Origin: Stutzerimonas stutzeri
GTDB taxonomy: Bacteria > Pseudomonadota > Gammaproteobacteria > Pseudomonadales > Pseudomonadaceae
Assembly: GCF_000935215.1 (NCBI RefSeq)
Contig: NZ_JXXD01000116.1
Coordinates: 1-64,000 of the forward strand
DNA: 64,000 nucleotides
Reading direction: 5' to 3'
The position numbers and the translations under genes are program-made. Numbering within the stretch: the first letter of the stretch is position 1; each line of letters starts with the position of its first letter. Under the pieces are notes generated by a model. That model did no database searches and had not been told where the DNA came from. It saw nothing but the letters and a program-made list of their open reading frames with translations. Shown here piece after piece: positions 20,396 to 30,788 of the stretch.

Positions 20396-21112
20396 TCAGG
20401 CACTCACACCGCGTACCTGGCTTTCCAGCTCGGCTTTGAGTTGCGGATCGAGCTGCAGACAGCGGGCAAGTTCATCCAGATAGGCACGCTCCATGAAATG
20501 CTCCTCGTCGACCATCAGCACGCTGGCCAGATACATCTCCGCAGCCATCTCGGGGGTACTGGCGGCACTGGCCACGTCAGCCGGGTCCAGCGGCTTGTTC
20601 AGTTCGGCCTCGAGCCAGTGCTGCAGATCAGCATCGGCCAGCTTGCCCAGCTCCGCCTCGATCAGCTGACGCTCTCGGGCATCGACATGGCCGTCGGCCT
20701 TGGCCGCTGCCACCAGTGCCTTGAGAATGCCCTGGCTGTGCACCTCGACCTCTGCCGGCGGCAGGCGATCGATGGTCTGTGGCGTCTGCTGTTGCGCCCC
20801 GCCCTGCTGCGCCTGCCAGTTGCTGTAGGCCTTGTAGGCCAGCACGCCGAGCGCCGCCAGACCGCCGTAGGTCACCGCCTTGCCGCCCATCTTGCGCACC
20901 TTGCGGTTGCCCAGCAGCAACCCCATGGCACCGGCCGCCAGCGCGCCGCCACCGGCACCCGACAGGGCATTGCCGAGCGAACCGCCGCCAACGCCGGAAA
21001 GCAGGTCGCTCAAACCGCCTTTGCCAGGTTTGCCACCTGCACTGGATTGCTGCTTCTGCAGCAGGTCCTGACCGGACCTGAGCAGTTGATCGAGAAGGCC
21101 ACTGGTTTTCAT
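20396..21112 (-). CDS. DUF533 (YebE-like) membrane protein with TerB-like domain
   Basis: 238-residue protein. An N-terminal Gly/Ser-rich region (residues 20-60, GKGGLSDLLSGVGGGSLGNA) leads into a hydrophobic Ala/Gly stretch (LAAGAMGLLLGNRKVRKMGG), then a C-terminal TerB-like helical domain: ALVAAAKADGHVDARERQLI and MVDEEHFMERAYLDELARCL. This is the YebE/DUF533 layout; E. coli yebE responds to envelope stress, though I see no evidence for that here. Start ATG 21110-21112; a longer frame to 21283 overlaps the OYE gene. It lies 43 bases after the OYE stop. Confidence 0.85.
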   Translation of the reverse strand: MKTSGLLDQLLRSGQDLLQKQQSSAGGKPGKGGLSDLLSGVGGGSLGNALSGAGGGALAAGAMGLLLGNRKVRKMGGKAVTYGGLAALGVLAYKAYSNWQAQQGGAQQQTPQTIDRLPPAEVEVHSQGILKALVAAAKADGHVDARERQLIEAELGKLADADLQHWLEAELNKPLDPADVASAASTPEMAAEMYLASVLMVDEEHFMERAYLDELARCLQLDPQLKAELESQVRGVSA

Positions 21113-21155
21113 CGAAGTCCCCAAACGGATTGAATCAGGATTTGAACAGCAGTGC

Positions 21156-22325
<1,170 letters not shown>

Positions 22326-22360
22326 TCATGCCCAGCCCGACATCGGTGGAACTGTCAGCC

Positions 22361-24454
22361 TCAGGCAGCGCTGACCTGCACCGGCACACCGTTGAGCGCG
22401 GCATTGCCGGATACATCCAACTGGCGCTCGTCAGTCAGGTCGTTACTGCTGGCGCCCGGTTGCTGCCGGGCGATATCCATTTGCACGCCAGGACGGGCGT
22501 GGCCCCAGCCATGCGGCAGGCTGACCACGCCGGGCATCATCTCCTCGCTGGCCAGCGCCTCCACCTCGACCACGCCGACCCGGGAATGCACGCGCACCCG
22601 CTGGCCATCCTGCAAAGTCCGAGCAGCCATGTCCGCAGGGTGCATCAGCAGCTGATGACGAGGTTTGCCCTTCACCAGGCGCTGGTAGTTGTGCATCCAG
22701 GAATTGTTGCTGCGTACATGCCGGCGGCCGATCAGCAACAGCTCGTCGGCACCTGCCTGAGGCTGCGCGGCGAAACGCTGCAGATCGTCCAGCATCAGCG
22801 CCGGCGCGGTCTGGATGCGCTTGTTCGGCGTTTTCAGGCGCCGCGCCAGGTTTGGCTTGAGCGGCCCGAGATCCAGCCCGTGGGGATGATCCTCCAGTGC
22901 TGCCAGGCGCAGCTTGCGCTCGGACTTGTCGCCGTATGGCCCATGGCGTAGCGCCAGGTCCATCATTTGCTGCGGCGGCATGGTGGGCTTCAGCTCGACG
23001 CCGACCCGCGCTGCGTACGCCTTAGCCAGCCCGATGAAGATTTCCCAGTCGTGCAGCGCACCCTCGGGTTTGGGCAGTACCGGCTGGTTGAAGCGGGTAA
23101 CGTTGCGCACGGCGAGCAGGTTGAAGGTGGCGTCGTAATGGTCGTGCTCCAGCGGCGCGGTCGGCGGCAGGATCACGTCGGCATAGCGAGTGGTTTCGTT
23201 GATGTAGAAATCCACACTGAGCATGAACTCCAGCCCATCCAGCGCCTGCTCCAGCTTGCGCCCGTTGGGCGTGGAGAGCACCGGGTTTCCGGCCACGGTG
23301 ATCAGTGCACGCACCTGCCCTTCCCCGGGTTCAAGCATCTCCTCGGCCAGTGCCGCTACCGGTAGTTCGCCGCCGTATTCAGGCAACTGCGAAACCCGGC
23401 TATGCCAGGCGGCGAAGTGGCCGCCGGAGGTGGTCTCCACCAGATCCACCGCAGGCTCGGTACACAGCGCGCCGCCGACCCGATCGAGGTTACCGGTGAC
23501 CAGGTTGATCAGCTGCACCAACCACTGGCAGAGCGTGCCGAAGGCCTGGGTCGAGACGCCCATCCGCCCGTAGCAGACTGCCTTGTCCGCCGCCGCGAAA
23601 TCCCGCGCCAGCTGGCGGATCTGCTCGGCCGGAATCCCACAACGGGCGCTCATCGCCTCGGCGGTAAAGGCGGCGATCGCCGTGCGCACCTCCTCGATGC
23701 CGTCCAGCGGGAGCTCGCTGGTGCGCGTCAGGCCTTCCTCGAACAGAGTATTGAGCAGGCCAAACAGCAGCGCCGCGTCTTGTCCCGGCCGCACGAACAT
23801 ATGTTGATCGGCGATCGCTGCGGTCTCGCTGCGACGCGGGTCGACCACCACCAGCTTGCCGCCGCGGGCACGGATCGCCTTCAACCGCTTCTCTACGTCG
23901 GGCACGGTCATGATGCTGCCATTGGAGGCCAGCGGGTTGCCGCCGAGGATCAGCATGAAATCGGTGTGATCGATGTCCGGCACGGGTAATAGCAGGCCGT
24001 GGCCGTACATCAGATGGCTGGTCAGGTGATGCGGCAGCTGATCGACCGAGGTCGCGGAAAAGCGATTGCGCGTCTTCAGCAGCCCGAGGAAGTAGTTGCT
24101 GTGGGTCATCAGCCCGTAGTTGTGCACACTCGGGTTGCCCTGGTAGATGGCCACGGCATTGGCGCCGTGGCGCTCGCGGATCTCAGCCAGGCGCTCGGCG
24201 ACCAGTTCGTAGGCCTCCTCCCAGCTGATCGCCTGCCACTCATCGCCGCAGCGCCGCATCGGGTGGCGCAGCCGGTCACGGTCGTTCTGGATGTCCCGCA
24301 GGGCGACAGCCTTGGGACAGATATGGCCGCGGCTGAAGCTGTCGAGGGGGTCGCCCTTGATCGAAAGGATGCGCTCGCCTTCGGTCTGGATGGTCAGGCC
24401 GCAGATGGCTTCGCACAGATGACAGGCACGGTGATGGACGCTGATCTCGCTCAT
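22361..24454 (-). CDS. Molybdopterin-dependent oxidoreductase with 4Fe-4S cluster
   Basis: 697-residue DMSO-reductase-superfamily protein. The N-terminal cluster ligands are Cys11, Cys14, Cys18 and Cys46 (ACHLCEAICGL and GHICPKA). Cofactor-binding segments follow, such as SVDQLPHHLTSHLMYGHG, LILGGNPLASNG, VVDPRRSETA and CYGRMGVSTQAFGTLCQWLV. The C-terminal beta-barrel has LLIGRRHVRSNNSWMHNYQR and VVSLPHGWGHARPGVQM. There is no Tat signal, so it is cytoplasmic, like formate dehydrogenase-type or assimilatory enzymes. No electron-transfer or chaperone gene is adjacent. The substrate is unknown. ATG 24452-24454 was preferred over one 15 bases earlier. Confidence 0.88.
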   Translation of the reverse strand: MSEISVHHRACHLCEAICGLTIQTEGERILSIKGDPLDSFSRGHICPKAVALRDIQNDRDRLRHPMRRCGDEWQAISWEEAYELVAERLAEIRERHGANAVAIYQGNPSVHNYGLMTHSNYFLGLLKTRNRFSATSVDQLPHHLTSHLMYGHGLLLPVPDIDHTDFMLILGGNPLASNGSIMTVPDVEKRLKAIRARGGKLVVVDPRRSETAAIADQHMFVRPGQDAALLFGLLNTLFEEGLTRTSELPLDGIEEVRTAIAAFTAEAMSARCGIPAEQIRQLARDFAAADKAVCYGRMGVSTQAFGTLCQWLVQLINLVTGNLDRVGGALCTEPAVDLVETTSGGHFAAWHSRVSQLPEYGGELPVAALAEEMLEPGEGQVRALITVAGNPVLSTPNGRKLEQALDGLEFMLSVDFYINETTRYADVILPPTAPLEHDHYDATFNLLAVRNVTRFNQPVLPKPEGALHDWEIFIGLAKAYAARVGVELKPTMPPQQMMDLALRHGPYGDKSERKLRLAALEDHPHGLDLGPLKPNLARRLKTPNKRIQTAPALMLDDLQRFAAQPQAGADELLLIGRRHVRSNNSWMHNYQRLVKGKPRHQLLMHPADMAARTLQDGQRVRVHSRVGVVEVEALASEEMMPGVVSLPHGWGHARPGVQMDIARQQPGASSNDLTDERQLDVSGNAALNGVPVQVSAA

Positions 24455-24582
24455 TTCGGATTCCCGCATGGCGCTGTTGTTGTCCAGCCACTCTAGGCGC
24501 CATGGCCGCGGGCAACAATCAGACGTCTTGACGGGGAATGGCGCTGGATTCAGCCGGCCTATCGTCAGCCGGCATGCATCGA

Positions 24583-26298
24583 TCAGCGCGGGGCGATATG
24601 CGCCACCATCAGCTGCACGCTTTCCTGACCGCGGTACTCGTTGACGTCGAGCTTGTAGGCCAGCTCGGCCCAGCGCACCGTCGGATTCGGCCAGATTTCG
24701 CGGTCGACGTTGAAGGCAATGCCGTCGAGGGTCAGCGAGCCGCATTCGCTCTTGAGCACCAGCTTCAGATGGCGCTCGCCGACGATACGTTGCTGCACCA
24801 ACTGGAACACCCCATGAAACATCGGCTCGGGAAAATGCTGGCCCCAGGGCCCGGCGTTGCGCAGCGCACGCGCCAGTTCCAGGTGGAACTCCTCGACGCT
24901 GAGCTGGCCGTCGGTTAGCAGCCGGCCGGTGAGATCATCCTCGCACAGCTGGCGGCGCACTTCGGCGTCGAAGGCGGCAGCGAATGCGCCGAAGCTGGCT
25001 TGCGGCAGCGACAGCCCGGCCGCCATGGCATGCCCGCCAAACTTGCTGATCAAGCCGGGATGCTTGGCGGCGACCGCATCCAGCGCATCGCGGATATGAA
25101 AGCCCGGCACCGAGCGCGCAGAGCCTTTGAGCAGGCCGTCGCCGGCATCGGCGAAGGCGATGGTCGGGCGGTGGTAGCGCTCCTTCATACGCGAAGCCAG
25201 GATGCCGATCACGCCCTGATGCCAGTCCGCCTCGAATAGGCACAGGCCGAACGGCAGGTCTTCCAGGGGCAAATCCTTGAGCTGCGCCAGTGCCTCGCGC
25301 TGCATGCCCTGCTCGATGCTCTTGCGGTCCTTGTTCAGCTCATCGAGCTGGACCGCCATATCGCGCGCCAGTGCCTCGTCCTCGCAGAGCAGGCATTCGA
25401 TGCCCAGCGACATGTCATCCAGCCGCCCGGCCGCGTTGAGCCGCGGTCCGAGAATGAAGCCCAGGTCGGTAGAGGTGATGCGTCGATGGTCGCGCCCCGT
25501 CACTTCGAGAATCGCCCGCAGGCCCGCCCTCGCCCGCCCCGCGCGAATCCGCGCCAATCCCTGATGGACCAGGATGCGATTGTTGGCATCCAGCGATACC
25601 ACGTCGGCGACACTGCCCAACGCCACGAGGTCCAATAGCTCAGCCAGGTTCGGCTCTGCCCAGCCCTGACGGATGAACCAGTCCAGCTCACGCAGGCGAG
25701 CGCGTAATGCCAGCAGCACATAGAAGATGACCCCGACACCGGCGATGCACTTGCTGGGAAAGGCGCACTCAGGCTGATTGGGGTTAACGATGGCATCAGC
25801 CGCCGGCAGTTCGTGACCCGGCAGGTGATGGTCCGTGACCAGCACCTTGAGCCCTGCGGCCTTGGCCGCCGCCACGCCGTCGACACTGGAAATGCCGTTG
25901 TCCACGGTCACCAACAGATCGGGCTCGCGCTGCAAGGCAACGGCAACGATTTCCGGCGTCAGACCGTAGCCATATTCGAAGCGATTGGGCACCAGGTAAT
26001 CGACGTGGGCAGCGCCAAGCTGGCGCAAGCCAAGTACACCCACGGTGCTGGCCGTGGCGCCATCGGCATCGAAATCGCCGACGAACAGGATGCGTTGACG
26101 CTTCTCCAGCGCCTCGACCAGCAGCTCGACCGCGGCATCGATGCCCTTGAGCTGCTTATAAGGAATCAACCGCGCCAGCCCCTTGTCCAGCTCCTCTGCG
26201 CAGGTCACACCACGGGCCGCGTAGAGGCGCTGCAGCAGCGGCGGCAGCTCGCCAAGGTCGGGCAGCTGCTCGGGCAGGGGGCGGGGTTCGATACGCAT
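24583..26298 (-). CDS. recJ: Single-stranded-DNA-specific exonuclease RecJ
   Basis: 5'-to-3' exonuclease of RecFOR recombination, mismatch repair and base-excision repair. The 571-residue DHH-family protein has motif I FVGDFDADGATAS (Asp75, 77, 79), VTVDNGISSVDGVAAAK, the DHH motif LVTDHHLPG, IAGVGVIFYVLLALR and the DHHA1 part GSARSVPGFHIRDALDAV with KFGGHAMAAGLSL. The OB-fold C-terminus follows. Start ATG 26296-26298 (MRIEPRPLPEQ) matches homologues; the longer frame to 26409 overlaps the regulator gene. Confidence 0.97.
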   Translation of the reverse strand: MRIEPRPLPEQLPDLGELPPLLQRLYAARGVTCAEELDKGLARLIPYKQLKGIDAAVELLVEALEKRQRILFVGDFDADGATASTVGVLGLRQLGAAHVDYLVPNRFEYGYGLTPEIVAVALQREPDLLVTVDNGISSVDGVAAAKAAGLKVLVTDHHLPGHELPAADAIVNPNQPECAFPSKCIAGVGVIFYVLLALRARLRELDWFIRQGWAEPNLAELLDLVALGSVADVVSLDANNRILVHQGLARIRAGRARAGLRAILEVTGRDHRRITSTDLGFILGPRLNAAGRLDDMSLGIECLLCEDEALARDMAVQLDELNKDRKSIEQGMQREALAQLKDLPLEDLPFGLCLFEADWHQGVIGILASRMKERYHRPTIAFADAGDGLLKGSARSVPGFHIRDALDAVAAKHPGLISKFGGHAMAAGLSLPQASFGAFAAAFDAEVRRQLCEDDLTGRLLTDGQLSVEEFHLELARALRNAGPWGQHFPEPMFHGVFQLVQQRIVGERHLKLVLKSECGSLTLDGIAFNVDREIWPNPTVRWAELAYKLDVNEYRGQESVQLMVAHIAPR

Positions 26299-26326
26299 CG
26301 TCGGATTCCAGACTCGGTGAAACGGA

Positions 26327-26854
26327 TTACAGGGAGGTGGCCGCACGTGCGGCCTGGTCGTACAGGCCCGACATAGCGCGCAGCATGCCCGCCAGGCGGT
26401 GGATCTCATCAGGGTCGATATTGAGGTTCTCGAACGAGGCGATCAGGCATTCGCGGCGGATGTCGGCGTACTCCTGACAAAGCGCACGGCCCTTGTCGGT
26501 GGTGCGATAGAACATCTCCTTGCCCTGCTTCGCCCCTTCCACCAGGCCGAGCTTGCTCAGCTTCTTCAGCGCGTAAGTCACGGTGTGGGTGTCTTCCACA
26601 TTGAGCAGCAGGCAGATATCCGCCTGTCGCTTGGCGCGGCCACGGCTGGTGAGATTGTGCAGCACCATGACGTCCAGCGCGTTCATCTCCACCGTGCCGC
26701 AGGCCTGCATGCAACGCTCCATCCAGCGCATCAGCGCGGCGCTGGCGACGATGATGCCGTACTCCAGTTCAGACAGTTCCTGGGACTGCTCGGCGAGGTG
26801 CGCCGAAGCGACGATCGAAGATCGCAACGGGCGGGGGCTTTTGGCGTCAACCAT
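26327..26854 (-). CDS. MarR-like winged-helix transcriptional regulator
   Basis: 175-residue regulator with a MarR-type fold: an N-terminal dimerisation helix pair (SELEYGIIVASAALMRWMER), and a winged helix in residues 55-115 (MNALDVMVLHNLTSRGRAKR, DTHTVTYALKKLSKLGLVEG, KEMFYRTTDKGRALC). Start ATG 26852-26854; a reading back to 26935 is weaker. It is divergent from pxpA across 192 bases that contain a perfect 15-bp palindrome close to pxpA, so it probably controls the 5-oxoprolinase genes. Ligand unknown; 5-oxoproline or a related metabolite is a guess from context. Confidence 0.82.
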   Translation of the reverse strand: MVDAKSPRPLRSSIVASAHLAEQSQELSELEYGIIVASAALMRWMERCMQACGTVEMNALDVMVLHNLTSRGRAKRQADICLLLNVEDTHTVTYALKKLSKLGLVEGAKQGKEMFYRTTDKGRALCQEYADIRRECLIASFENLNIDPDEIHRLAGMLRAMSGLYDQAARAATSL

Positions 26855-26961
26855 CTTGAGTTCCTGATTGATGAAGCGGCAGCGCCGTTCGTATCGATGG
26901 GGCGGGCAAGGATACAGCAATGTCCGCTCAGGCACTTCAGACGCCCAACGGCAGAAATACG

Positions 26962-26986
26962 TTGATAATTTATCAATACTTTATCA
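26962..26986 (+). promoter_or_regulatory. Palindromic operator candidate upstream of pxpA
   Basis: TTGATAATTTATCAA (26962-26976) is a perfect 15-bp palindrome. A third half-site, TTATCA, follows at 26981-26986, eleven bases from the second. It lies 61-85 bases before the pxpA start, next to the divergent MarR-like gene. AT-rich palindromes of this size are typical MarR sites. Confidence 0.6.
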
Positions 26987-27046
26987 GTGTATCGACCCTC
27001 AACGCCGCCGCAAACGCACCAGTCCATTTCGAAAGGAGCAGCCATC

Positions 27047-27796
27047 GTGAGTCGTCTCTTACTCAATTGCGATATAGGGGAAAGCTTCGGCGCCTGGACC
27101 ATGGGCCTGGATGCCGAGGTGATGCCGTTCATCGATTGCGCCAATGTCGCCTGCGGCTTCCATGCGTCCGATCCGCAGATCATGCGGCGCACAGTGGCGT
27201 TGGCACGCAAGCATGATGTGCGCATCGGCGCCCATCCGGCCTATCCGGATCTGGTCGGCTTCGGCCGGCGCTCCATGGCCTGCAGCCCGGCCGAAGTGGA
27301 GAACATGCTGCTCTATCAGATCGGCGCACTCGACGGCATCTGCCGCGCTGAAGGCACGCAGGTTCGCTACGTCAAACCGCACGGGGCGCTGTACAACGAC
27401 ATGATGCGCCAGCCCGAACTGCTGCGCGCAGTGATGAGCGCCATCAAGGCCTACAGCGCCAACCTGCCGCTGATGCTGATGTCCACCCGCGACAACAGCG
27501 CAAGCCAAGCACTGGCAGAGGAAATGGGCATCACCCTGTGGTTCGAGGTGTTCGCCGACCGCGCCTATGACGCCGCCGGCATGCTTGTTTCGCGCAGCCT
27601 GCCAGGCGCCGTCCACCACGATGCAGAAACCGTGACCGACCAGGCCCTGCGCCTGGCCAAGGGCGAGGCGCTGATCGCGAGCGATGACAGCGCGCTGATT
27701 CTGCAGGCCGATACCCTCTGCGTGCATGGCGACAACGCCGGTTCCATAGCCGCCGTCCAGCGCATCCGCCACGCGCTGCAAGCGCTTCCCGCATGA
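27047..27796 (+). CDS. pxpA: 5-oxoprolinase subunit A (LamB/YcsF family)
   Basis: One of three subunits of the bacterial ATP-dependent 5-oxoprolinase, which opens 5-oxoproline (pyroglutamate) to glutamate. The 249-residue protein shows the family N-terminus [68 protein letters not shown] and [20 protein letters not shown]. The start is GTG 27047 with AAAGGAG eight bases ahead. The stop overlaps the pxpB start (ATGA), indicating translational coupling. Confidence 0.95.
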   Translation: MSRLLLNCDIGESFGAWTMGLDAEVMPFIDCANVACGFHASDPQIMRRTVALARKHDVRIGAHPAYPDLVGFGRRSMACSPAEVENMLLYQIGALDGICRAEGTQVRYVKPHGALYNDMMRQPELLRAVMSAIKAYSANLPLMLMSTRDNSASQALAEEMGITLWFEVFADRAYDAAGMLVSRSLPGAVHHDAETVTDQALRLAKGEALIASDDSALILQADTLCVHGDNAGSIAAVQRIRHALQALPA

Positions 27797-28500
27797 AGCC
27801 GCGGATCGAAGTGGTGGGCGTCGACAGCCTGTTGTTGCGCCTGTTCGATCAGATCGACGAAGGCAACATGCCCTGGATGCTTGCCGCCAGTCAGCGGGTG
27901 CGCGACGCCTTCGGCACGGCACTGATCGATCTGGTGCCTTCCTACACCACCCTGCTGGTGCATTACGACCTGATCCAACTGGACGACCTGCAGGCTCGCC
28001 AGCACCTTCACCAAGCGCTCGAGGGTCTGCAGCCCGCCGCCGCCGAAACTGCGCGCCAGCATGCAATCCCAGTGTGGTACGACGCCAGCGTCGGCCCCGA
28101 GCTACGAGCGCTAGGCAAGCGCAGCGGGCTCGGTGTAGCCGGCGTGATCGAGCAACACAGCGCACACATCTATCAGGTCTTCGCCCTCGGCTTCGCACCC
28201 GGCTTCGCCTTTCTCGGGCTGGTCGATGAGCGTTTGGCCAGCCCGCGCCTGGCCACACCACGCAAGCAGGTGCCGGCCGGAAGCCTGGGCATCGCCGATC
28301 GGCAGACCGCCATATATCCGCTGGTATCGCCGGGTGGCTGGAATCTGATCGGGCGCAGCCCGGTTCGTCTGTTCGACCGCGAGCCCGACGGCTACAGCCT
28401 CTGGCAGCCAGGCGACCGGGTGCGCTTCGTGCCCATCGAGCGCGCCGAATTCATCCGCTTGGGCGGCAACGACAGCCCTTTTCAGGAGACTGCCGTATGA
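27793..28500 (+). CDS. pxpB: 5-oxoprolinase subunit B (KipI family)
   Basis: 235-residue subunit of the PxpABC 5-oxoprolinase. Typical KipI/PxpB segments include [98 protein letters not shown] and [15 protein letters not shown]. The family was first named for KipI, an inhibitor of a sporulation kinase in Bacillus, but in non-sporulating bacteria it is the enzyme subunit. It overlaps pxpA and pxpC by 4 bases each. Confidence 0.94.
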   Translation: MKPRIEVVGVDSLLLRLFDQIDEGNMPWMLAASQRVRDAFGTALIDLVPSYTTLLVHYDLIQLDDLQARQHLHQALEGLQPAAAETARQHAIPVWYDASVGPELRALGKRSGLGVAGVIEQHSAHIYQVFALGFAPGFAFLGLVDERLASPRLATPRKQVPAGSLGIADRQTAIYPLVSPGGWNLIGRSPVRLFDREPDGYSLWQPGDRVRFVPIERAEFIRLGGNDSPFQETAV

Positions 28501-29411
28501 GTCTGCTTATCGAACGCGCCGGCGCATTGGCCAGCTTGCAGGACGGCGGCCGTATGGGCGTCCGCCACCTCGGCGTTACCCAGGGCGGCCCGGTGGACTG
28601 GATTTCCCACAGCTGGGCCAACTGGCTGCTTGGAAATCCTGTGCAGGCCGCTACGGTGGAAATCACGCTGGGGAATTTCAGCCTTCGCGCGCAAACCGAT
28701 ACCTGCCTGGCGATCTGCGGTGCCGATCTCGGCGCCGCGCTCGATGACGAAGCCATCGCACCGGGGCGTAGCTTCGAGGTCCGTAAGGGCCAACTGCTTA
28801 CCTTCACGCACCCAAAGCGAGGCGTTCGCGCCTATCTCGCTGCGCCAGGCGGCTTTCAGGCGACACCGGTATTGGGGAGCTGCGCCACGGTCCGGCGCGA
28901 GCAACTCGGCGGCTTGGCCGGTGACGGCCAAGCGCTGGCCGAGGGCGGCCGCTTGCACTGGCTCAGTGGTGTTTCTGCTGCTCGCCGAGAGCTGCCAGTG
29001 CCAACCGTCACCCCACTACCGAGCCCGACCCTGGCGGTCGTGCTCGGCGCGCAGATTGGTGATTTCAGCGGCCAGAGCCTGTTCGATGCCTTCAACAGCG
29101 ACTGGACAGTCGATCAACGAGCCGACCGCATGGGCGTGCGCTTGCTCGGCCCAACGCTTCACAGCACGCGCTCATCCATGATTTCCGAAGGCGTGCCGCT
29201 GGGGGCGATCCAGGTTCCGGCCGACGGGCAGCCGATCATCCTGCTCAACGACCGCCAGACAATCGGCGGCTATCCACGCCTCGGCGCGCTGACACCTGCG
29301 GCGGTGGCCCAGCTGGCGCAGTGCCTGCCAGGCACCTCGCTCAGGCTCAAACCGATTTCACTGGAGGCCGCGCAACGCGCGCACCGCGAACTGCTCGCCC
29401 AGTGGCGGTAG
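28497..29411 (+). CDS. pxpC: 5-oxoprolinase subunit C (KipA/biotin-dependent carboxyltransferase-like)
   Basis: 304-residue subunit of PxpABC. Characteristic segments are AGALASLQDGGRMGVRHLGV, GGPVDWISHSWANWLLGNP, TCLAICGADLGAALDDEAI, RGVRAYLAAPGGF, ADRMGVRLLGPTLHS, SEGVPLGAIQVPADGQPIIL and the C-terminal LNDRQTIGGYPRLG. The length is typical. It overlaps pxpB by ATGA. A transporter gene follows after 114 bases containing a short CCGGGT/ACCCGG hairpin near 29470, so read-through to the transporter is possible. Confidence 0.94.
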   Translation: MSLLIERAGALASLQDGGRMGVRHLGVTQGGPVDWISHSWANWLLGNPVQAATVEITLGNFSLRAQTDTCLAICGADLGAALDDEAIAPGRSFEVRKGQLLTFTHPKRGVRAYLAAPGGFQATPVLGSCATVRREQLGGLAGDGQALAEGGRLHWLSGVSAARRELPVPTVTPLPSPTLAVVLGAQIGDFSGQSLFDAFNSDWTVDQRADRMGVRLLGPTLHSTRSSMISEGVPLGAIQVPADGQPIILLNDRQTIGGYPRLGALTPAAVAQLAQCLPGTSLRLKPISLEAAQRAHRELLAQWR

Positions 29412-29525
29412 TCGCTCATAAGGAGCCGCTGACCAGCAGCCAGTTATTCCAACAAGAACAACATTGCCGGGTATGACCCGGGCGCATTTCTACCTGCCCC
29501 AACGCCAAGAAAAAGAAGGTATCCA

Positions 29526-30746
29526 ATGCAAGCCACACAAGCCGAACGCGGCACTCCCGCCCAGCGCAACGTCCTGCGCGGCGCCATTTTCATCATGGCG
29601 ACTTCGTCCATCGGACCCGCGTTTCTGACCCAAACGTCGCTGTTCACCGAGAAGTATCTGGCGAGTTTCGCCTTCGCGATCCTGATCTCTTTGCTCATCG
29701 ACATCGGTGCCCAGCTTAATATCTGGCGGGTGATCACCGTTGCCAACCTGCGCGGCCAGGACGTCGCCAACCGCGTGATACCCGGCGTCGGCCATCTGAT
29801 ATCCGCCTTCATCGTGCTTGGCGGCATTGCCTTCAACATCGGCAACATCGGTGGCGCCGGCCTGGCGATGAATGTGATCTTCGGTATCCCGCCGATAATC
29901 GGCTCGTTGATCGCCGCCGTGCTGATCATCGGCATCTTCCTGCTGCGCAACGCCAAGGGCGTGATGGACTCGGTGATGCAAGTCCTTGGCCTGGTGATGC
30001 TGTGCATGATCGGCTACGCCATGCTGCAGTCGAATCCACCACTGCTCGAAGCGATGAGTCGCAGCTTCAATCCGGACGACCCATTGATCCTGCTGCTGCC
30101 GATCGTGACATTGGTGGGCGGCACGGTCGGCGGCTACATATCGTTTTCCGGTGGCCATCGCCTGGTAGAGGCCGGCATCACCGGTGTAGAGAATGTCAGG
30201 CTGGTAACCCGCGCGGCCGTGATCGGTATCGCTACCACTGGCGTCGTGCGCATCTGCCTGTTCCTCGCAGCCCTCGGTGTCGTCAGCCAGGGCCTGACTC
30301 TCGACCCGAGCAACCCCGCTGCATCGGTGTTCTCCCATTCGATGGGCACCATCGGCTACAAGATTTTTGGCGTAGTGCTACTGGCCGCTTCGGTTTCATC
30401 GGTGATCGGCGCCGCTTATACCAGTGTGACCTTCATGTACTCGCTGCATGACAGCATTCGCCGGCATAACCAGCGAGTCGTAATCGCCTTTATTGCCTGC
30501 TCGACGCTCATCTACAGCCTGGTCGGCCAGCCCGTGAAGGTTCTGGTGGTGGCGGGCACACTGAATGCCCTGGTGCTACCGCTGGCGCTGGGCTGCATAT
30601 TGCTCGCATCGCGCAAATCGAACATCGTCGGCGACGGCTACCGTCACCCCACTTGGATGCTGATGTTCGGCATATTGGCCATGCTGGCTACGGCGGTTGG
30701 GGTGGTGATGTCGTTCAATGCGTTCGTGCAGTTCTGGCAGTCTTGA
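29526..30746 (+). CDS. NRAMP-fold transporter of the YcsG type, lacking metal-site motifs
   Basis: 406-residue membrane protein with about 11 helices. The layout fits the NRAMP (LeuT-like) fold: an N-terminal TM1 GPAFLTQTSLFTEKYLASFA, TM3 DIGAQLNIWRVITVANLRGQ and TM6 LVGGTVGGYISFSGGHRLVE. The TM1 metal motif DPGN is replaced by QTSL, and the TM6 MPH motif by SGGH. It follows pxpABC; in Bacillus subtilis the NRAMP homologue YcsG is in the same neighbourhood as ycsF/kipI/kipA. I infer transport of 5-oxoproline or a related organic acid rather than metal ions. Start ATG 29526 has AAAGAAGG upstream. Confidence 0.8.
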   Translation: MQATQAERGTPAQRNVLRGAIFIMATSSIGPAFLTQTSLFTEKYLASFAFAILISLLIDIGAQLNIWRVITVANLRGQDVANRVIPGVGHLISAFIVLGGIAFNIGNIGGAGLAMNVIFGIPPIIGSLIAAVLIIGIFLLRNAKGVMDSVMQVLGLVMLCMIGYAMLQSNPPLLEAMSRSFNPDDPLILLLPIVTLVGGTVGGYISFSGGHRLVEAGITGVENVRLVTRAAVIGIATTGVVRICLFLAALGVVSQGLTLDPSNPAASVFSHSMGTIGYKIFGVVLLAASVSSVIGAAYTSVTFMYSLHDSIRRHNQRVVIAFIACSTLIYSLVGQPVKVLVVAGTLNALVLPLALGCILLASRKSNIVGDGYRHPTWMLMFGILAMLATAVGVVMSFNAFVQFWQS

Positions 30747-30788
30747 TCAAGTAATCGCCGCGCCCTGCGGGACTTATCGGCGAGCGCC

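Noticed and set aside
27059..28261. 400-residue open frame on the minus strand
   Set aside because: Overlaps pxpA and pxpB in antisense; the pxp genes have clear family motifs and coupled starts.
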